A DNA stretch of 64,000 nt from the NCBI GenBank assembly GCA_016342415.1, contig JAEIOD010000007.1, positions 1 through 64,000 of the forward strand. Direction: 5' to 3'. This document shows positions 50,618 through 58,438 of this stretch, one piece after another. Source of the stretch: Clostridiales bacterium. GTDB lineage: Bacteria; Bacillota; Clostridia; Peptostreptococcales; Acidaminobacteraceae. The notes beneath the pieces are model-generated. The model worked only from the letters and a program-made list of their open reading frames with translations. It was not told the DNA's origin and ran no database searches. The position numbers and the translations under genes are program-made. The stretch's first letter is position 1; every line of letters begins with the position of its first letter.

Positions 50618-51331
50618 ATGAAAAAAGCAATTGTATTTGATTTATATGGTACTCTGATTGATATACATACCGATGAGGATAATGACTTGTTCTGGCAACA
50701 GATGACTCTTTATTACGGTTATTTCGGAGCGCACTTTACGGATTTAAAGAAAAGTTATGAAGAAGCAGTAGAAGTTTATCTGAAAAAAGAATCTGCTGAG
50801 TATCCTGATATTGACCTTTTAGATGTTTTTAATCATCTATTTATGGACAAAGGGATTATTGTCGATAAAACGACATTATTAGAAACCGCGACCATGTTTA
50901 GATTGTTATCAACTGATTATGTACAACTCTATCCATATGCTGAAGCGTTATTAAAATTATTGAATAGAAGTAAGCTAAAGGTAATCTTACTCTCTAATGC
51001 ACAAAGTTCATTCACTTTAAATGAGCTGAAATACACAGGGATAGAAAAGTATTTTGATAAGTTATATTTATCTTCGGATTATAAAATCAGCAAACCAGAT
51101 AAAAAATTTTATGAGATTATGTTAGAGAAGGAACAGTTGAAGCCTGAGGAATGTATCTACATAGGAAATGATCATACCACTGATATTAAAGGTGCAAATG
51201 CAGTAGGTATGGATAGTATTTACCTATATACAAATTGCTCAAGTGACATGGATGAGAATTTTGAATGTCAATATAAAATCATACCAGGTGATTTAAATGA
51301 AGTAATAAATATTATGCAAAAATGGATATAA
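50618..51331 (+). CDS. HAD-superfamily hydrolase, subclass IA
   Basis: The 237-residue protein has motif I IVFDLYGTLIDIHTDE, motif II VILLSNAQSS, the motif III lysine in KISKPDKKFYEIM and motif IV YIGNDHTTDIKGANAVGMDSIYL. The cap is a four-helix bundle inserted after motif I. It is likely a small-molecule phosphatase; substrate unknown. Gap to the convergent LysR gene is 6 nt, covered by a shared terminator. TGGAGG precedes the ATG. Confidence 0.9.
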   Translation: MKKAIVFDLYGTLIDIHTDEDNDLFWQQMTLYYGYFGAHFTDLKKSYEEAVEVYLKKESAEYPDIDLLDVFNHLFMDKGIIVDKTTLLETATMFRLLSTDYVQLYPYAEALLKLLNRSKLKVILLSNAQSSFTLNELKYTGIEKYFDKLYLSSDYKISKPDKKFYEIMLEKEQLKPEECIYIGNDHTTDIKGANAVGMDSIYLYTNCSSDMDENFECQYKIIPGDLNEVINIMQKWI

Positions 51332-51350
51332 GCAAGGCTACGCCTTGCTT
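51330..51350. terminator. Bidirectional terminator between the HAD and LysR genes
   Basis: AAGCAAGGC pairs perfectly with GCCTTGCTT around TAC. It overlaps the stop codons of both convergent genes. The T tract is short. Confidence 0.75.
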
Positions 51351-52219
51351 AATATATAATCTTTAAAGGTTTGAGAGAGAGGTGTTAAAATATGTTTTTT
51401 ATTGTAAACGAAATAAAAATCCCTTAAAACCTCAAAATCATCAACCTGAATAATTTTCAATTTCTTTTGATCAACATCCTCTTGTATAGCAATCTTTGAC
51501 GTGAAAGCATATTTATCACTACCTAGAATACATGCTTTTATGGTGTTGATATCATCGATTGTTGCAAAAATATTGAGTTGATGTCTTTCTATATTATGTT
51601 CAGAAAGTGCTTTCATAAGCATTTTTTTTGTACCAGAACCTTCTTCTCTTATAATCAGTGGGATTTTCTTTAGATCTTGAATGGTTAAAGAATCCGTCTC
51701 CAAGTTGTAATCACAACATAAAACGATATTATCGGATAAAATTTTTTCATACGCAAAGAAATCGGCATTGGACTTTGCACCAACAATACCAAAATCAATG
51801 GTGCTGAGTTCCAGTTTTTTGTGGACACCAGCAGAATCGAGTTTTTCAATTTTAAAATTCATCTTTGGATGAATCTTAGAAAAACTTTTTACGATACTGG
51901 GTAGATAATACTGACTTGGAATTGTACTTGTAGCAATTTCAAGTTCGCCTGATATATCACCATTGTAGTGATCAAACATAAAATGAATTTGTTCTTTTTC
52001 ATTTAGAATTTTTTGTGCATGAATCAAAAGAAGTTGACCAGATTTAGTCAGAGAAACACTTTTACTGGTTCTAATTAAAATAGTTGTTTTTAACTCATCT
52101 TCTAAAGTTTGAATGTGATGACTAATCGTAGGTTGTGTTAAATAAAGTGCTTTAGCAGCTTTAGAAAAATTCTTATACTTACTGATTGCTACAAAACTCT
52201 GTAGTTCTTTAAAATTCAT
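51338..52219 (-). CDS. LysR-family transcriptional regulator
   Basis: The 293-residue protein has a typical LysR winged helix (MNFKELQSFVAISKYKNFSKAAKALYLTQPTISHHIQTLEDEL) and a C-terminal effector domain with the common TIDFGIVGAKS and LIIREEGSGTKKML segments, close to the CysL/CysB-like type. It is divergent from the glutaredoxin gene with 114 nt between, so it may regulate it. The effector is unknown. Confidence 0.93.
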   Translation of the reverse strand: MNFKELQSFVAISKYKNFSKAAKALYLTQPTISHHIQTLEDELKTTILIRTSKSVSLTKSGQLLLIHAQKILNEKEQIHFMFDHYNGDISGELEIATSTIPSQYYLPSIVKSFSKIHPKMNFKIEKLDSAGVHKKLELSTIDFGIVGAKSNADFFAYEKILSDNIVLCCDYNLETDSLTIQDLKKIPLIIREEGSGTKKMLMKALSEHNIERHQLNIFATIDDINTIKACILGSDKYAFTSKIAIQEDVDQKKLKIIQVDDFEVLRDFYFVYNKKHILTPLSQTFKDYILSKA

Positions 52220-52333
52220 ATTTTACTCCTTATCAAGAAATTCTATAGTTATTATAACAGAAACAAATGATTATTTTAAGGTTTATATTTTATTAATTTT
52301 GGGTATGCTTTATAAAGACAGAATGGAGGAGTT

Positions 52334-52564
52334 ATGAAGAAAATTATTATCTACTCAACAGAGAGTTGTTCGCATTGTCAATCTGCAAAAGCATACTTAG
52401 ATAGAAAGGGCTTTTCTTACGAAGACAAAAATGTTCAATCTGATAAAGCTGCACGACAGGAATTGATGGATAAAGGGTATCGTGGAGTCCCTATTATTGT
52501 CATTGGAGGTATCGATGTTGTTGGCTTTGATAAAGAAAAAATTGATCAACTATTAGAATTATAA
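52334..52564 (+). CDS. Glutaredoxin-family protein
   Basis: The 76-residue protein is a thioredoxin-fold glutaredoxin with an active site CSHC (TESCSHCQSAKAYL) and the cis-proline segment GVPIIVIGGIDVVGF. It resembles NrdH/YruB-like small redoxins. It is the divergent neighbour of a LysR regulator, suggesting response to thiol or sulfur status. TGGAGGAG precedes the ATG; a terminator follows. Confidence 0.92.
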   Translation: MKKIIIYSTESCSHCQSAKAYLDRKGFSYEDKNVQSDKAARQELMDKGYRGVPIIVIGGIDVVGFDKEKIDQLLEL

Positions 52565-52583
52565 AACGCCTAAGGGCGTTTTT
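52563..52583 (+). terminator. Terminator of the glutaredoxin gene
   Basis: AAAACGCC pairs with GGCGTTTT around a 4-nt loop, ending in Ts. Confidence 0.85.
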
Positions 52584-52696
52584 AATTTTGTTAAAGATAG
52601 TTTACAAGAAAAAAAAACACCTTTAGATAATTGATTCATTGTACTTGCAATTAATTTATGTTAGATTATAAAGAAGTCGAGTATAGGAGGTCATTT

Positions 52697-53545
52697 ATGA
52701 TCATAGATGGGAAATTAGTATCAGAAAAAATTAGAACTGAAATTTCAAAGAGAGTCCAAAAGTTACAATCACAAAATATTGTACCGGGACTTGCAGTTAT
52801 AATAGTAGGAGATAATCCAGCCAGTCAATCGTACGTTAGAAGCAAACAAAGAACTTGTGAAAAATTAGGGATGTATTCGGAACAGTATGATTTGGATGCT
52901 GATGTATCGGAAAGTGAATTATTAACTTTAATAGAAAAGTTAAATAACACAGAAAAACTTCATGGTATTTTAGTGCAATTGCCGCTTCCGAAACATATTG
53001 ATGAATCACGTGTCATTGAAGCGATAGATCCAAGAAAAGATGTTGACTGTTTCCACCCGCTTAATGTAGGTAAACTAACTACTGGGGTAGAAGGTTTTAA
53101 ACCGTGTACACCCGCTGGTATTATTGAGTTATTAGCATATTATGAAATTGAGTTAGAGGGCAAAGAAGCTGTTGTATTAGGTAGAAGTAATATTGTAGGA
53201 AAGCCAATTGCCTTAATGCTACTGGAAAAAAATGCTACAGTTACTATTTGTCATTCAAGAACAAAGAATTTGGAAACCATACTAAAAAGAGCGGATATTA
53301 TAGTTGCCGCAATCGGAAAACCTCATTTCTTAAAGGCTGATATGGTAAAAGAAGGTGCAGTTATTATAGATGTTGGTATCAATAGAATTGAAACTGGACT
53401 GGTTGGCGATGTAGCATTTGAACCGGTTCAACAGAAAACATCATATATAACACCTGTCCCTGGCGGAGTTGGTCCGATGACAATAACAATGTTGATGAAA
53501 AATACATTAGAAGCTTGTGAAAAAATCGCTTTTGACGCTAAATAG
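52697..53545 (+). CDS. folD: Methylene-THF dehydrogenase / methenyl-THF cyclohydrolase
   Basis: The 282-residue bifunctional enzyme interconverts 5,10-methylene-, methenyl- and 10-formyl-THF. Motifs: VGDNPASQSYVRSKQRTCEKLGM (catalytic Lys), LHGILVQLPLPKHID, DVDCFHPLNVGKL, KPCTPAGIIELL, the NAD(P) loop VLGRSNIVGKPIA and TPVPGGVGPMTITMLM. Start at 52697 with AGGAGG 5 nt upstream. The next gene, fhs, continues the pathway. Confidence 0.97.
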   Translation: MIIDGKLVSEKIRTEISKRVQKLQSQNIVPGLAVIIVGDNPASQSYVRSKQRTCEKLGMYSEQYDLDADVSESELLTLIEKLNNTEKLHGILVQLPLPKHIDESRVIEAIDPRKDVDCFHPLNVGKLTTGVEGFKPCTPAGIIELLAYYEIELEGKEAVVLGRSNIVGKPIALMLLEKNATVTICHSRTKNLETILKRADIIVAAIGKPHFLKADMVKEGAVIIDVGINRIETGLVGDVAFEPVQQKTSYITPVPGGVGPMTITMLMKNTLEACEKIAFDAK

Positions 53546-53552
53546 ATGAAAG

Positions 53553-53589
53553 GTCAAAAATAAGTACATGTAACCAAACGATTTTTGAC
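53553..53589 (+). repeat. Hairpin between folD and fhs
   Basis: GTCAAAAAT (53553-53561) and ATTTTTGAC (53581-53589) form a perfect 9-bp stem with a 19-nt loop that contains TACATGTA. The 3' arm lies in a degenerate copy of the folD 3' end. No T run follows, so its role is unclear. Confidence 0.5.
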
Positions 53590-53599
53590 GTTAAATTGA

Positions 53600-53628
53600 T
53601 TGACATATATTAAAGTACTAGTAGGAAT
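53600..53628 (+). promoter_or_regulatory. Possible promoter of fhs
   Basis: A perfect TTGACA (53600-53605) is followed at a 16-17 nt distance by a weak TAGGAAT. It could give fhs separate expression from folD. Confidence 0.35.
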
Positions 53629-53659
53629 ACACGTATTGTGTAAAAAATCGGAGGTTAAT

Positions 53660-55330
53660 ATGAAGACAGATGTTCAAATAGCGCAAGAAGCCAAAATGCA
53701 ACATATTTCGGAAGTTGCAAAAAATGTAGGATTAACTGATCAGGATTTGGAATTATATGGAAATTATAAAGCGAAAGTTCATTTAGATGTTATTAAAAGA
53801 AACGAAGCCAAAGAAGATGGTAAATTGATTTTAGTAACTGCAATTAATCCAACAGCTGCTGGTGAAGGTAAAACAACAACCAATGTAGGTCTAAGTATGG
53901 GTTTAAATAAGATTGGGAAAAAGACTTTTACAGCTTTAAGAGAACCTTCATTAGGGCCTTGTTTCGGAGTTAAAGGTGGCGCTGCTGGTGGTGGTTATGC
54001 TCAAGTTGTACCAATGGACGATATCAACTTACACTTTACAGGTGATATTCATGCGGTTACAACTGCAAATAACTTATTAGCAGCTTTAATAGACAATCAT
54101 TTACATCAAGGAAATAAACTAAACTTGGATCCAAAGAGAATCACTTGGAGAAGAGCTGTGGATATGAACGATAGATCACTAAGAAATATCATCGTAGGCG
54201 TTGGTTCTAAGAACAACGGTGTTATGAGAGAAGATGGTTTTGATATTGCAGTAGCTTCAGAAGTTATGGCAATCTTATGTCTAGCAACAAGTTTAGAAGA
54301 TATGAAAGAAAGACTTGCTAAAATGGTAATTGGTTATACATATGACAAAAAGCAAGTTACTGCAGGTCAAATCGAAGCAACAGGCGCAATGGCATTATTA
54401 CTAAAAGATGCTTTGATGCCGAACTTGGTTCAAACATTAGAGAATACACCAGCGCTTATTCATGGTGGTCCGTTTGCAAATATTGCACATGGTTGTAACT
54501 CGGTTGTAGCAACAAAAATGGCACTTAAATTAGCGGATTATGTTGTAACAGAAGCAGGTTTTGGTGCTGATTTAGGAGCTGAGAAATTCTTTAACATCAA
54601 ATGTAGACAAGCAGATTTAAAACCATCAGCTACTGTAATTGTTGCAACAATTAGAGCATTAAAGAATCATGGTGGTGTAAAAAAAGCTGATCTTAACGAA
54701 GAAAACATAGAAGCATTAGGTTTTGGTTTTGAAAATTTAGAAAAACATATTGAAAATGTTGCTAAGTTTAATGTACCAGGCATTATTGCGATTAATAAGT
54801 TCCCGACTGATACAGACGCGGAAGTAAAATTTGTTGAAGATAAGTGTAAAGCGCTTGGTATTCCAGTTGTTATGTCAGATGTATGGGCATATGGTGGTGA
54901 AGGTGGCGTTGAACTTGCTAAGAAAGTAGTTGAAGTAGTTGAAGCGGGTACTGCAGATTTCAAACCATTATATGAGTTATCGATGTCTCCAAAAGAAAAG
55001 ATTGAAACTATTTGCAAAGAGATTTATGGCGCTGATGGTGTTGATTTTGCACCAAAAGCTTTAAGTGATATCAAGAAGTATACTGAAGATGGATTAGCTG
55101 AGTTACCAATCTGTATGGCTAAAACTCAATATTCATTATCTGATAACAAAAAATTATTGGGTAGACCAACAGGTTTCAGAGTAACAATCAAAGAAGTTAA
55201 GGCATCAGCTGGTGCTGGATTCCTAATCGCTTTAGCAGGAGATATTATGAGAATGCCTGGTCTTCCAAAAGTACCAGCTGCTAACAAAATTGATATTTTA
55301 GAAGATGGTGAAATTGTTGGCTTATTCTAA
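53660..55330 (+). CDS. fhs: Formate-tetrahydrofolate ligase
   Basis: The 556-residue enzyme makes 10-formyl-THF from formate, ATP and THF. It has the P-loop-like [19 protein letters not shown], and the conserved [27 protein letters not shown] and [25 protein letters not shown]. Length and motifs match the homotetrameric enzymes of Clostridia. The start at 53660 has GGAGG before it. With folD it forms the one-carbon entry found in acetogens, purinolytic and amino-acid-fermenting Clostridia; other Wood-Ljungdahl genes are not seen here. Confidence 0.98.
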   Translation: MKTDVQIAQEAKMQHISEVAKNVGLTDQDLELYGNYKAKVHLDVIKRNEAKEDGKLILVTAINPTAAGEGKTTTNVGLSMGLNKIGKKTFTALREPSLGPCFGVKGGAAGGGYAQVVPMDDINLHFTGDIHAVTTANNLLAALIDNHLHQGNKLNLDPKRITWRRAVDMNDRSLRNIIVGVGSKNNGVMREDGFDIAVASEVMAILCLATSLEDMKERLAKMVIGYTYDKKQVTAGQIEATGAMALLLKDALMPNLVQTLENTPALIHGGPFANIAHGCNSVVATKMALKLADYVVTEAGFGADLGAEKFFNIKCRQADLKPSATVIVATIRALKNHGGVKKADLNEENIEALGFGFENLEKHIENVAKFNVPGIIAINKFPTDTDAEVKFVEDKCKALGIPVVMSDVWAYGGEGGVELAKKVVEVVEAGTADFKPLYELSMSPKEKIETICKEIYGADGVDFAPKALSDIKKYTEDGLAELPICMAKTQYSLSDNKKLLGRPTGFRVTIKEVKASAGAGFLIALAGDIMRMPGLPKVPAANKIDILEDGEIVGLF

Positions 55331-55393
55331 AAGACTTGTATTTTCAATTAAAAGATATTAAAATGGTCTGAGAATAAACCATTGGAGGATATT

Positions 55394-55969
55394 ATGGGTC
55401 AAAATGTATTAAAAGAATTATTAGAAGGTAATAAACGCTTTGCAGATGAAACAAATGAGTTTCCAAGATTAAATAAGGACAGACGTTTAGAGGGAATGAA
55501 TGGACAAAATCCAAAAGCTATTGTAATTGGATGTGCAGATTCAAGAGTACCACCTGAATTGATATTTGATCAAGGTTTAGGCGACTTATTCGTCTTAAGA
55601 GTTGCAGGTAATATTGTAGATGAAGCCATTATTGGCAGTATTGAATATGCAGTGGATCATTTAAAAACACCATTAATTATGGTTCTATCTCATACAAACT
55701 GCGGTGCTGTTGGTGCAGCCATTTCTACAAGTGTTGAAGAGGCACCGGGAAGCATTGGTTCATTAGTTGAAGCAATTCAACCAGCAATTGAAAATGTTCG
55801 TGGTAGGGAAGGTGACTTCCAAGATAACGCGACAAGAGAAAATGCAAGATTGGTTGCTGAGTCATTAAAGAGTGAAGGTACAATCATAAAAAAAGCTTAT
55901 GAAAGCAATAATTTGGAAATTGTATCAGCATATTATGACATAGAAACAGGAATCGTTTCAGTATTATAA
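55394..55969 (+). CDS. Beta-class carbonic anhydrase
   Basis: The 191-residue enzyme hydrates CO2. Zinc ligands are in IVIGCADSRVPPELIFDQG (Cys with Asp-Arg dyad) and LSHTNCGAVGAAI (His and Cys). It starts at 55394 after GGAGG. It follows fhs by about 60 nt in the same direction with no terminator between, and precedes a pyruvate carboxylase 2.5 kb on, which uses bicarbonate. Direct cooperation is plausible but inferred. Confidence 0.95.
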   Translation: MGQNVLKELLEGNKRFADETNEFPRLNKDRRLEGMNGQNPKAIVIGCADSRVPPELIFDQGLGDLFVLRVAGNIVDEAIIGSIEYAVDHLKTPLIMVLSHTNCGAVGAAISTSVEEAPGSIGSLVEAIQPAIENVRGREGDFQDNATRENARLVAESLKSEGTIIKKAYESNNLEIVSAYYDIETGIVSVL

Positions 55970-55973
55970 GTTA

Positions 55974-56004
55974 AAACCTCATTTCGGTGAGGTTTATTTT
56001 TTTT
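55974..56004 (+). terminator. Terminator after carbonic anhydrase
   Basis: AAACCTCA pairs with TGAGGTTT around TTTCGG and is followed by ATTTTTTTT. Confidence 0.9.
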
Positions 56005-56065
56005 CCCCTTTTCAAAAGGTCTTTTTTTTTATACAATATGAGTATGGATTTTGGAGGAGAGAGAT

Positions 56066-57676
56066 TTGGAAATATTGTTAACAATGGGTTTGTTAGTCAT
56101 ATCGGGTGTGGGAACATTCTTTTATATGCAAAACCAAGATGAGTTTGATATACTGTCAGATTATAAAGAAATTAAGAAAGCTTTTAAAACTTTTAGGAAT
56201 GAGAATATTGGACTAACAAAAGGTATTGAAAATGTTAAAAAATATTTGTCTAGCGATTCAAAGGTAAAGTTGAGTAATTATGAAATGTCTGTTGATGACA
56301 AGTTCTTAATTGTTAAAAAGATACCTAAGAAAGTTGATGCTAATGTGCTTGTAAAACAAGTGGGTGGCAGTTCAACTTTTAAGAATAACCATTTGAAGTT
56401 GAGTTTTTTTACCTTAGGTAGCGGTATTGAGACAACGGCAGTTATTGGCATGAAGCCATTAGCTAATTTTACAACGACTACAAAAATAGAATACTTCGCT
56501 GATGATTCAATTACTGAGGACAATAAAATTTTAGAAGTTGAATGGGAAAATAATGAAGAATATTTTGCAACAGAAGGTGTTCACACCATAAAGTTACGAG
56601 TCATGGACAAACATTTCAGATGGTCTGAATGGGCAAGTAAGGAAATCTTTGTTGCTGAACTAAAAGGTATAAAAAGTTTACATGCTTCTGGTGGCCATCT
56701 TATGGTATTACATAACAATGGCAAGGTACTTGGTTATGGTGAAAATAATTTTGGCCAACTTGGAAATTGTACAAATCTGAATAATGATCTTTTGGATGAA
56801 ATTGTACAAGCTGAGAACATCGCTGATATTGCAGTCGGAGACAATCACACGTTATTCTTGAAAACAGATAGGCGTGTATTTGCGACGGGCAAAAATGATT
56901 TTGGTCAGCTTGGTAATGGTAGTAGAATTAATTCAAAAATACCAAAATTAGCATGGGGAATAGAAAATATCGTTCAGGTTGCTGCGGGAAGAGGATTTAG
57001 TGCTGCAGTCACGAGTGATGGCTATGTGTATACGTGGGGAAGCAACGAGAATCACTGTTTGGCAATTAGTGAAGCCCATTTTGTGGACAGACCCCTACGA
57101 GTTGAAGGTGTTGAAAATGTGAAAGCTGTTGCTTTGGGTTTTGACTTTGCACTTGCACTTGGGTATGATGGCAATGTTAAAGCCTGGGGTAATAACAACC
57201 ACGGTCAATTAGCACTTGGTTATAAAGGTAAATTTAGCGATCCGCTAACGACTCAATTGAAAGATATCAAAATGCTTTCTGCTGGTCGAAATTTTGCTTT
57301 GGCATTATCTAATAGTGGTAGAGTTTATGGTTTTGGTCTTAATAAAAATCATCAGATTGGTTTTGATGGTGAAAAGGAAGTCTTGTTTCCTATTGAGATT
57401 CCAGGTCTTAGAGATATCGAGAAAATATCATGTAGTAATGACTTTGTTGTTGCTTTGGATAAAGTTGGTACGATGTATACGTGGGGACAATATTCTCCTG
57501 TAGACAATGATTACTCTATAACACCATTTGAATGTGATCAACTAAAATATGTTAAAGATATAGCAACATCACAAAACGAAGGTTATGCACTTGACGAAAA
57601 TGAAGATGTTTATCAGTTTTCAACCAAGTTTCAAGGTTTGCATAAGATAGAGGTTATTGGTGGTCATGAAGGTTAA
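56066..57676 (+). CDS. Membrane-anchored RCC1-repeat protein
   Basis: The protein (about 536 residues) starts with TTG at 56066, with GGAGG 8 nt upstream. A hydrophobic N-terminal segment (LLTMGLLVISGVGTFFYM) anchors it. A region of about 190 residues without a known domain follows, with an Ig-like part near the end. The C-terminal 310 residues are five or six RCC1-type beta-propeller blades, for example VLGYGENNFGQLGNCTNL, VFATGKNDFGQLGNGSR and VYTWGSNENH. Its end overlaps queH by about 11 nt. Protein or peptidoglycan contact outside the cell is possible; orientation of the anchor is not certain. Confidence 0.82.
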   Translation: MEILLTMGLLVISGVGTFFYMQNQDEFDILSDYKEIKKAFKTFRNENIGLTKGIENVKKYLSSDSKVKLSNYEMSVDDKFLIVKKIPKKVDANVLVKQVGGSSTFKNNHLKLSFFTLGSGIETTAVIGMKPLANFTTTTKIEYFADDSITEDNKILEVEWENNEEYFATEGVHTIKLRVMDKHFRWSEWASKEIFVAELKGIKSLHASGGHLMVLHNNGKVLGYGENNFGQLGNCTNLNNDLLDEIVQAENIADIAVGDNHTLFLKTDRRVFATGKNDFGQLGNGSRINSKIPKLAWGIENIVQVAAGRGFSAAVTSDGYVYTWGSNENHCLAISEAHFVDRPLRVEGVENVKAVALGFDFALALGYDGNVKAWGNNNHGQLALGYKGKFSDPLTTQLKDIKMLSAGRNFALALSNSGRVYGFGLNKNHQIGFDGEKEVLFPIEIPGLRDIEKISCSNDFVVALDKVGTMYTWGQYSPVDNDYSITPFECDQLKYVKDIATSQNEGYALDENEDVYQFSTKFQGLHKIEVIGGHEG

Positions 57677-58280
57677 TTATCAAAAGGAAATGGAAAAAAT
57701 CATACAAAAAATAGATTGTACTGATAGACCCTCTTTACTTCTTCATAGTTGTTGTGCACCATGTAGTAGTTATGTTTTAGAATACATGCAGAACTATTTC
57801 AAAATAACAGTTTTGTTCTATAATCCTAATATGATTGATTTAGAAGAGTTTGAAAAAAGATATCAAGAACAAATAAAAATCAATAAAAGTATATCAAGTG
57901 AGATTGATTTAGTAAAAATTGATTACACATCAGATGAATTCTTTAAAAAGATAAAAGGACTAGAAGATCATAAAGAAGGTGGACCAAGGTGTGATGCTTG
58001 TTTTGAACTGCGGTTAGAAGAAGCTGCATCTTATGCAAAAGAGTATGATTTTGATTATTATACGACAACTCTAAGTATCAGCCCGCTTAAGAACTCTGAA
58101 CGATTGAATACAATAGGACAGAGATTAGCATTACAATATAATGTAAAGTATCTGACTTCTGATTTTAAAAAGAAAAATGGGTACAAAAGATCAGTAGAAC
58201 TTTCAAAAGAGAATGAGTTGTACAGACAAGACTATTGTGGCTGTATTTATTCTAAGATAGAACGAGATAACCAAATTTGA
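57666..58280 (+). CDS. queH: Epoxyqueuosine reductase QueH
   Basis: The 204-residue enzyme performs the last step of queuosine synthesis in tRNA, replacing QueG. Conserved metal and redox cysteines are in LLLHSCCAPCSSY, GGPRCDACFELRLEEAA and RQDYCGCIYSK, all diagnostic for QueH (DUF208). The start is uncertain: the ATG at 57666 lies inside the RCC1 gene, and an in-frame GTG at 57660 is better spaced from AGAGG. The stop lies in the loop of its terminator. Confidence 0.93.
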   Translation: MKVNYQKEMEKIIQKIDCTDRPSLLLHSCCAPCSSYVLEYMQNYFKITVLFYNPNMIDLEEFEKRYQEQIKINKSISSEIDLVKIDYTSDEFFKKIKGLEDHKEGGPRCDACFELRLEEAASYAKEYDFDYYTTTLSISPLKNSERLNTIGQRLALQYNVKYLTSDFKKKNGYKRSVELSKENELYRQDYCGCIYSKIERDNQI

Positions 58281-58298
58281 TTTGGTTATTTTTTTTTG
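58267..58298 (+). terminator. Terminator of queH
   Basis: ATAACCAAAT pairs perfectly with ATTTGGTTAT around a 3-nt loop, followed by a long T run. The queH stop codon is in the loop. Confidence 0.9.
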
Positions 58299-58343
58299 AA
58301 AAAAAATTCGATTATGATTAATTACTAAATTATGAAACTTGTC

Positions 58344-58372
58344 TTGCATTTCAAATAAATTGTTGTTATAGT
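58344..58372 (+). promoter_or_regulatory. Promoter of pyruvate carboxylase
   Basis: TTGCAT -35 (58344-58349), a 17-nt spacer and TATAGT -10 (58367-58372). The leader would be about 60 nt. The same -35 (TTGCAT) is used by the debranching-enzyme promoter. Confidence 0.62.
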
Positions 58373-58382
58373 ATTCGAAAGG

Positions 58383-58398
58383 TGCAAGAAAGCTTGCA
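58383..58398. promoter_or_regulatory. Palindrome downstream of the pyruvate carboxylase start site
   Basis: TGCAAG (58383-58388) and CTTGCA (58393-58398) form a perfect inverted repeat around AAAG, a few bases after the predicted transcription start. A protein here would block elongation. Half-sites resemble those of the palindrome at 3263-3278, but the spacing differs. Confidence 0.5.
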
Positions 58399-58438
58399 AA
58401 CATAAGTTTTGTATGACGGACATTATTCAGGGGGTATT

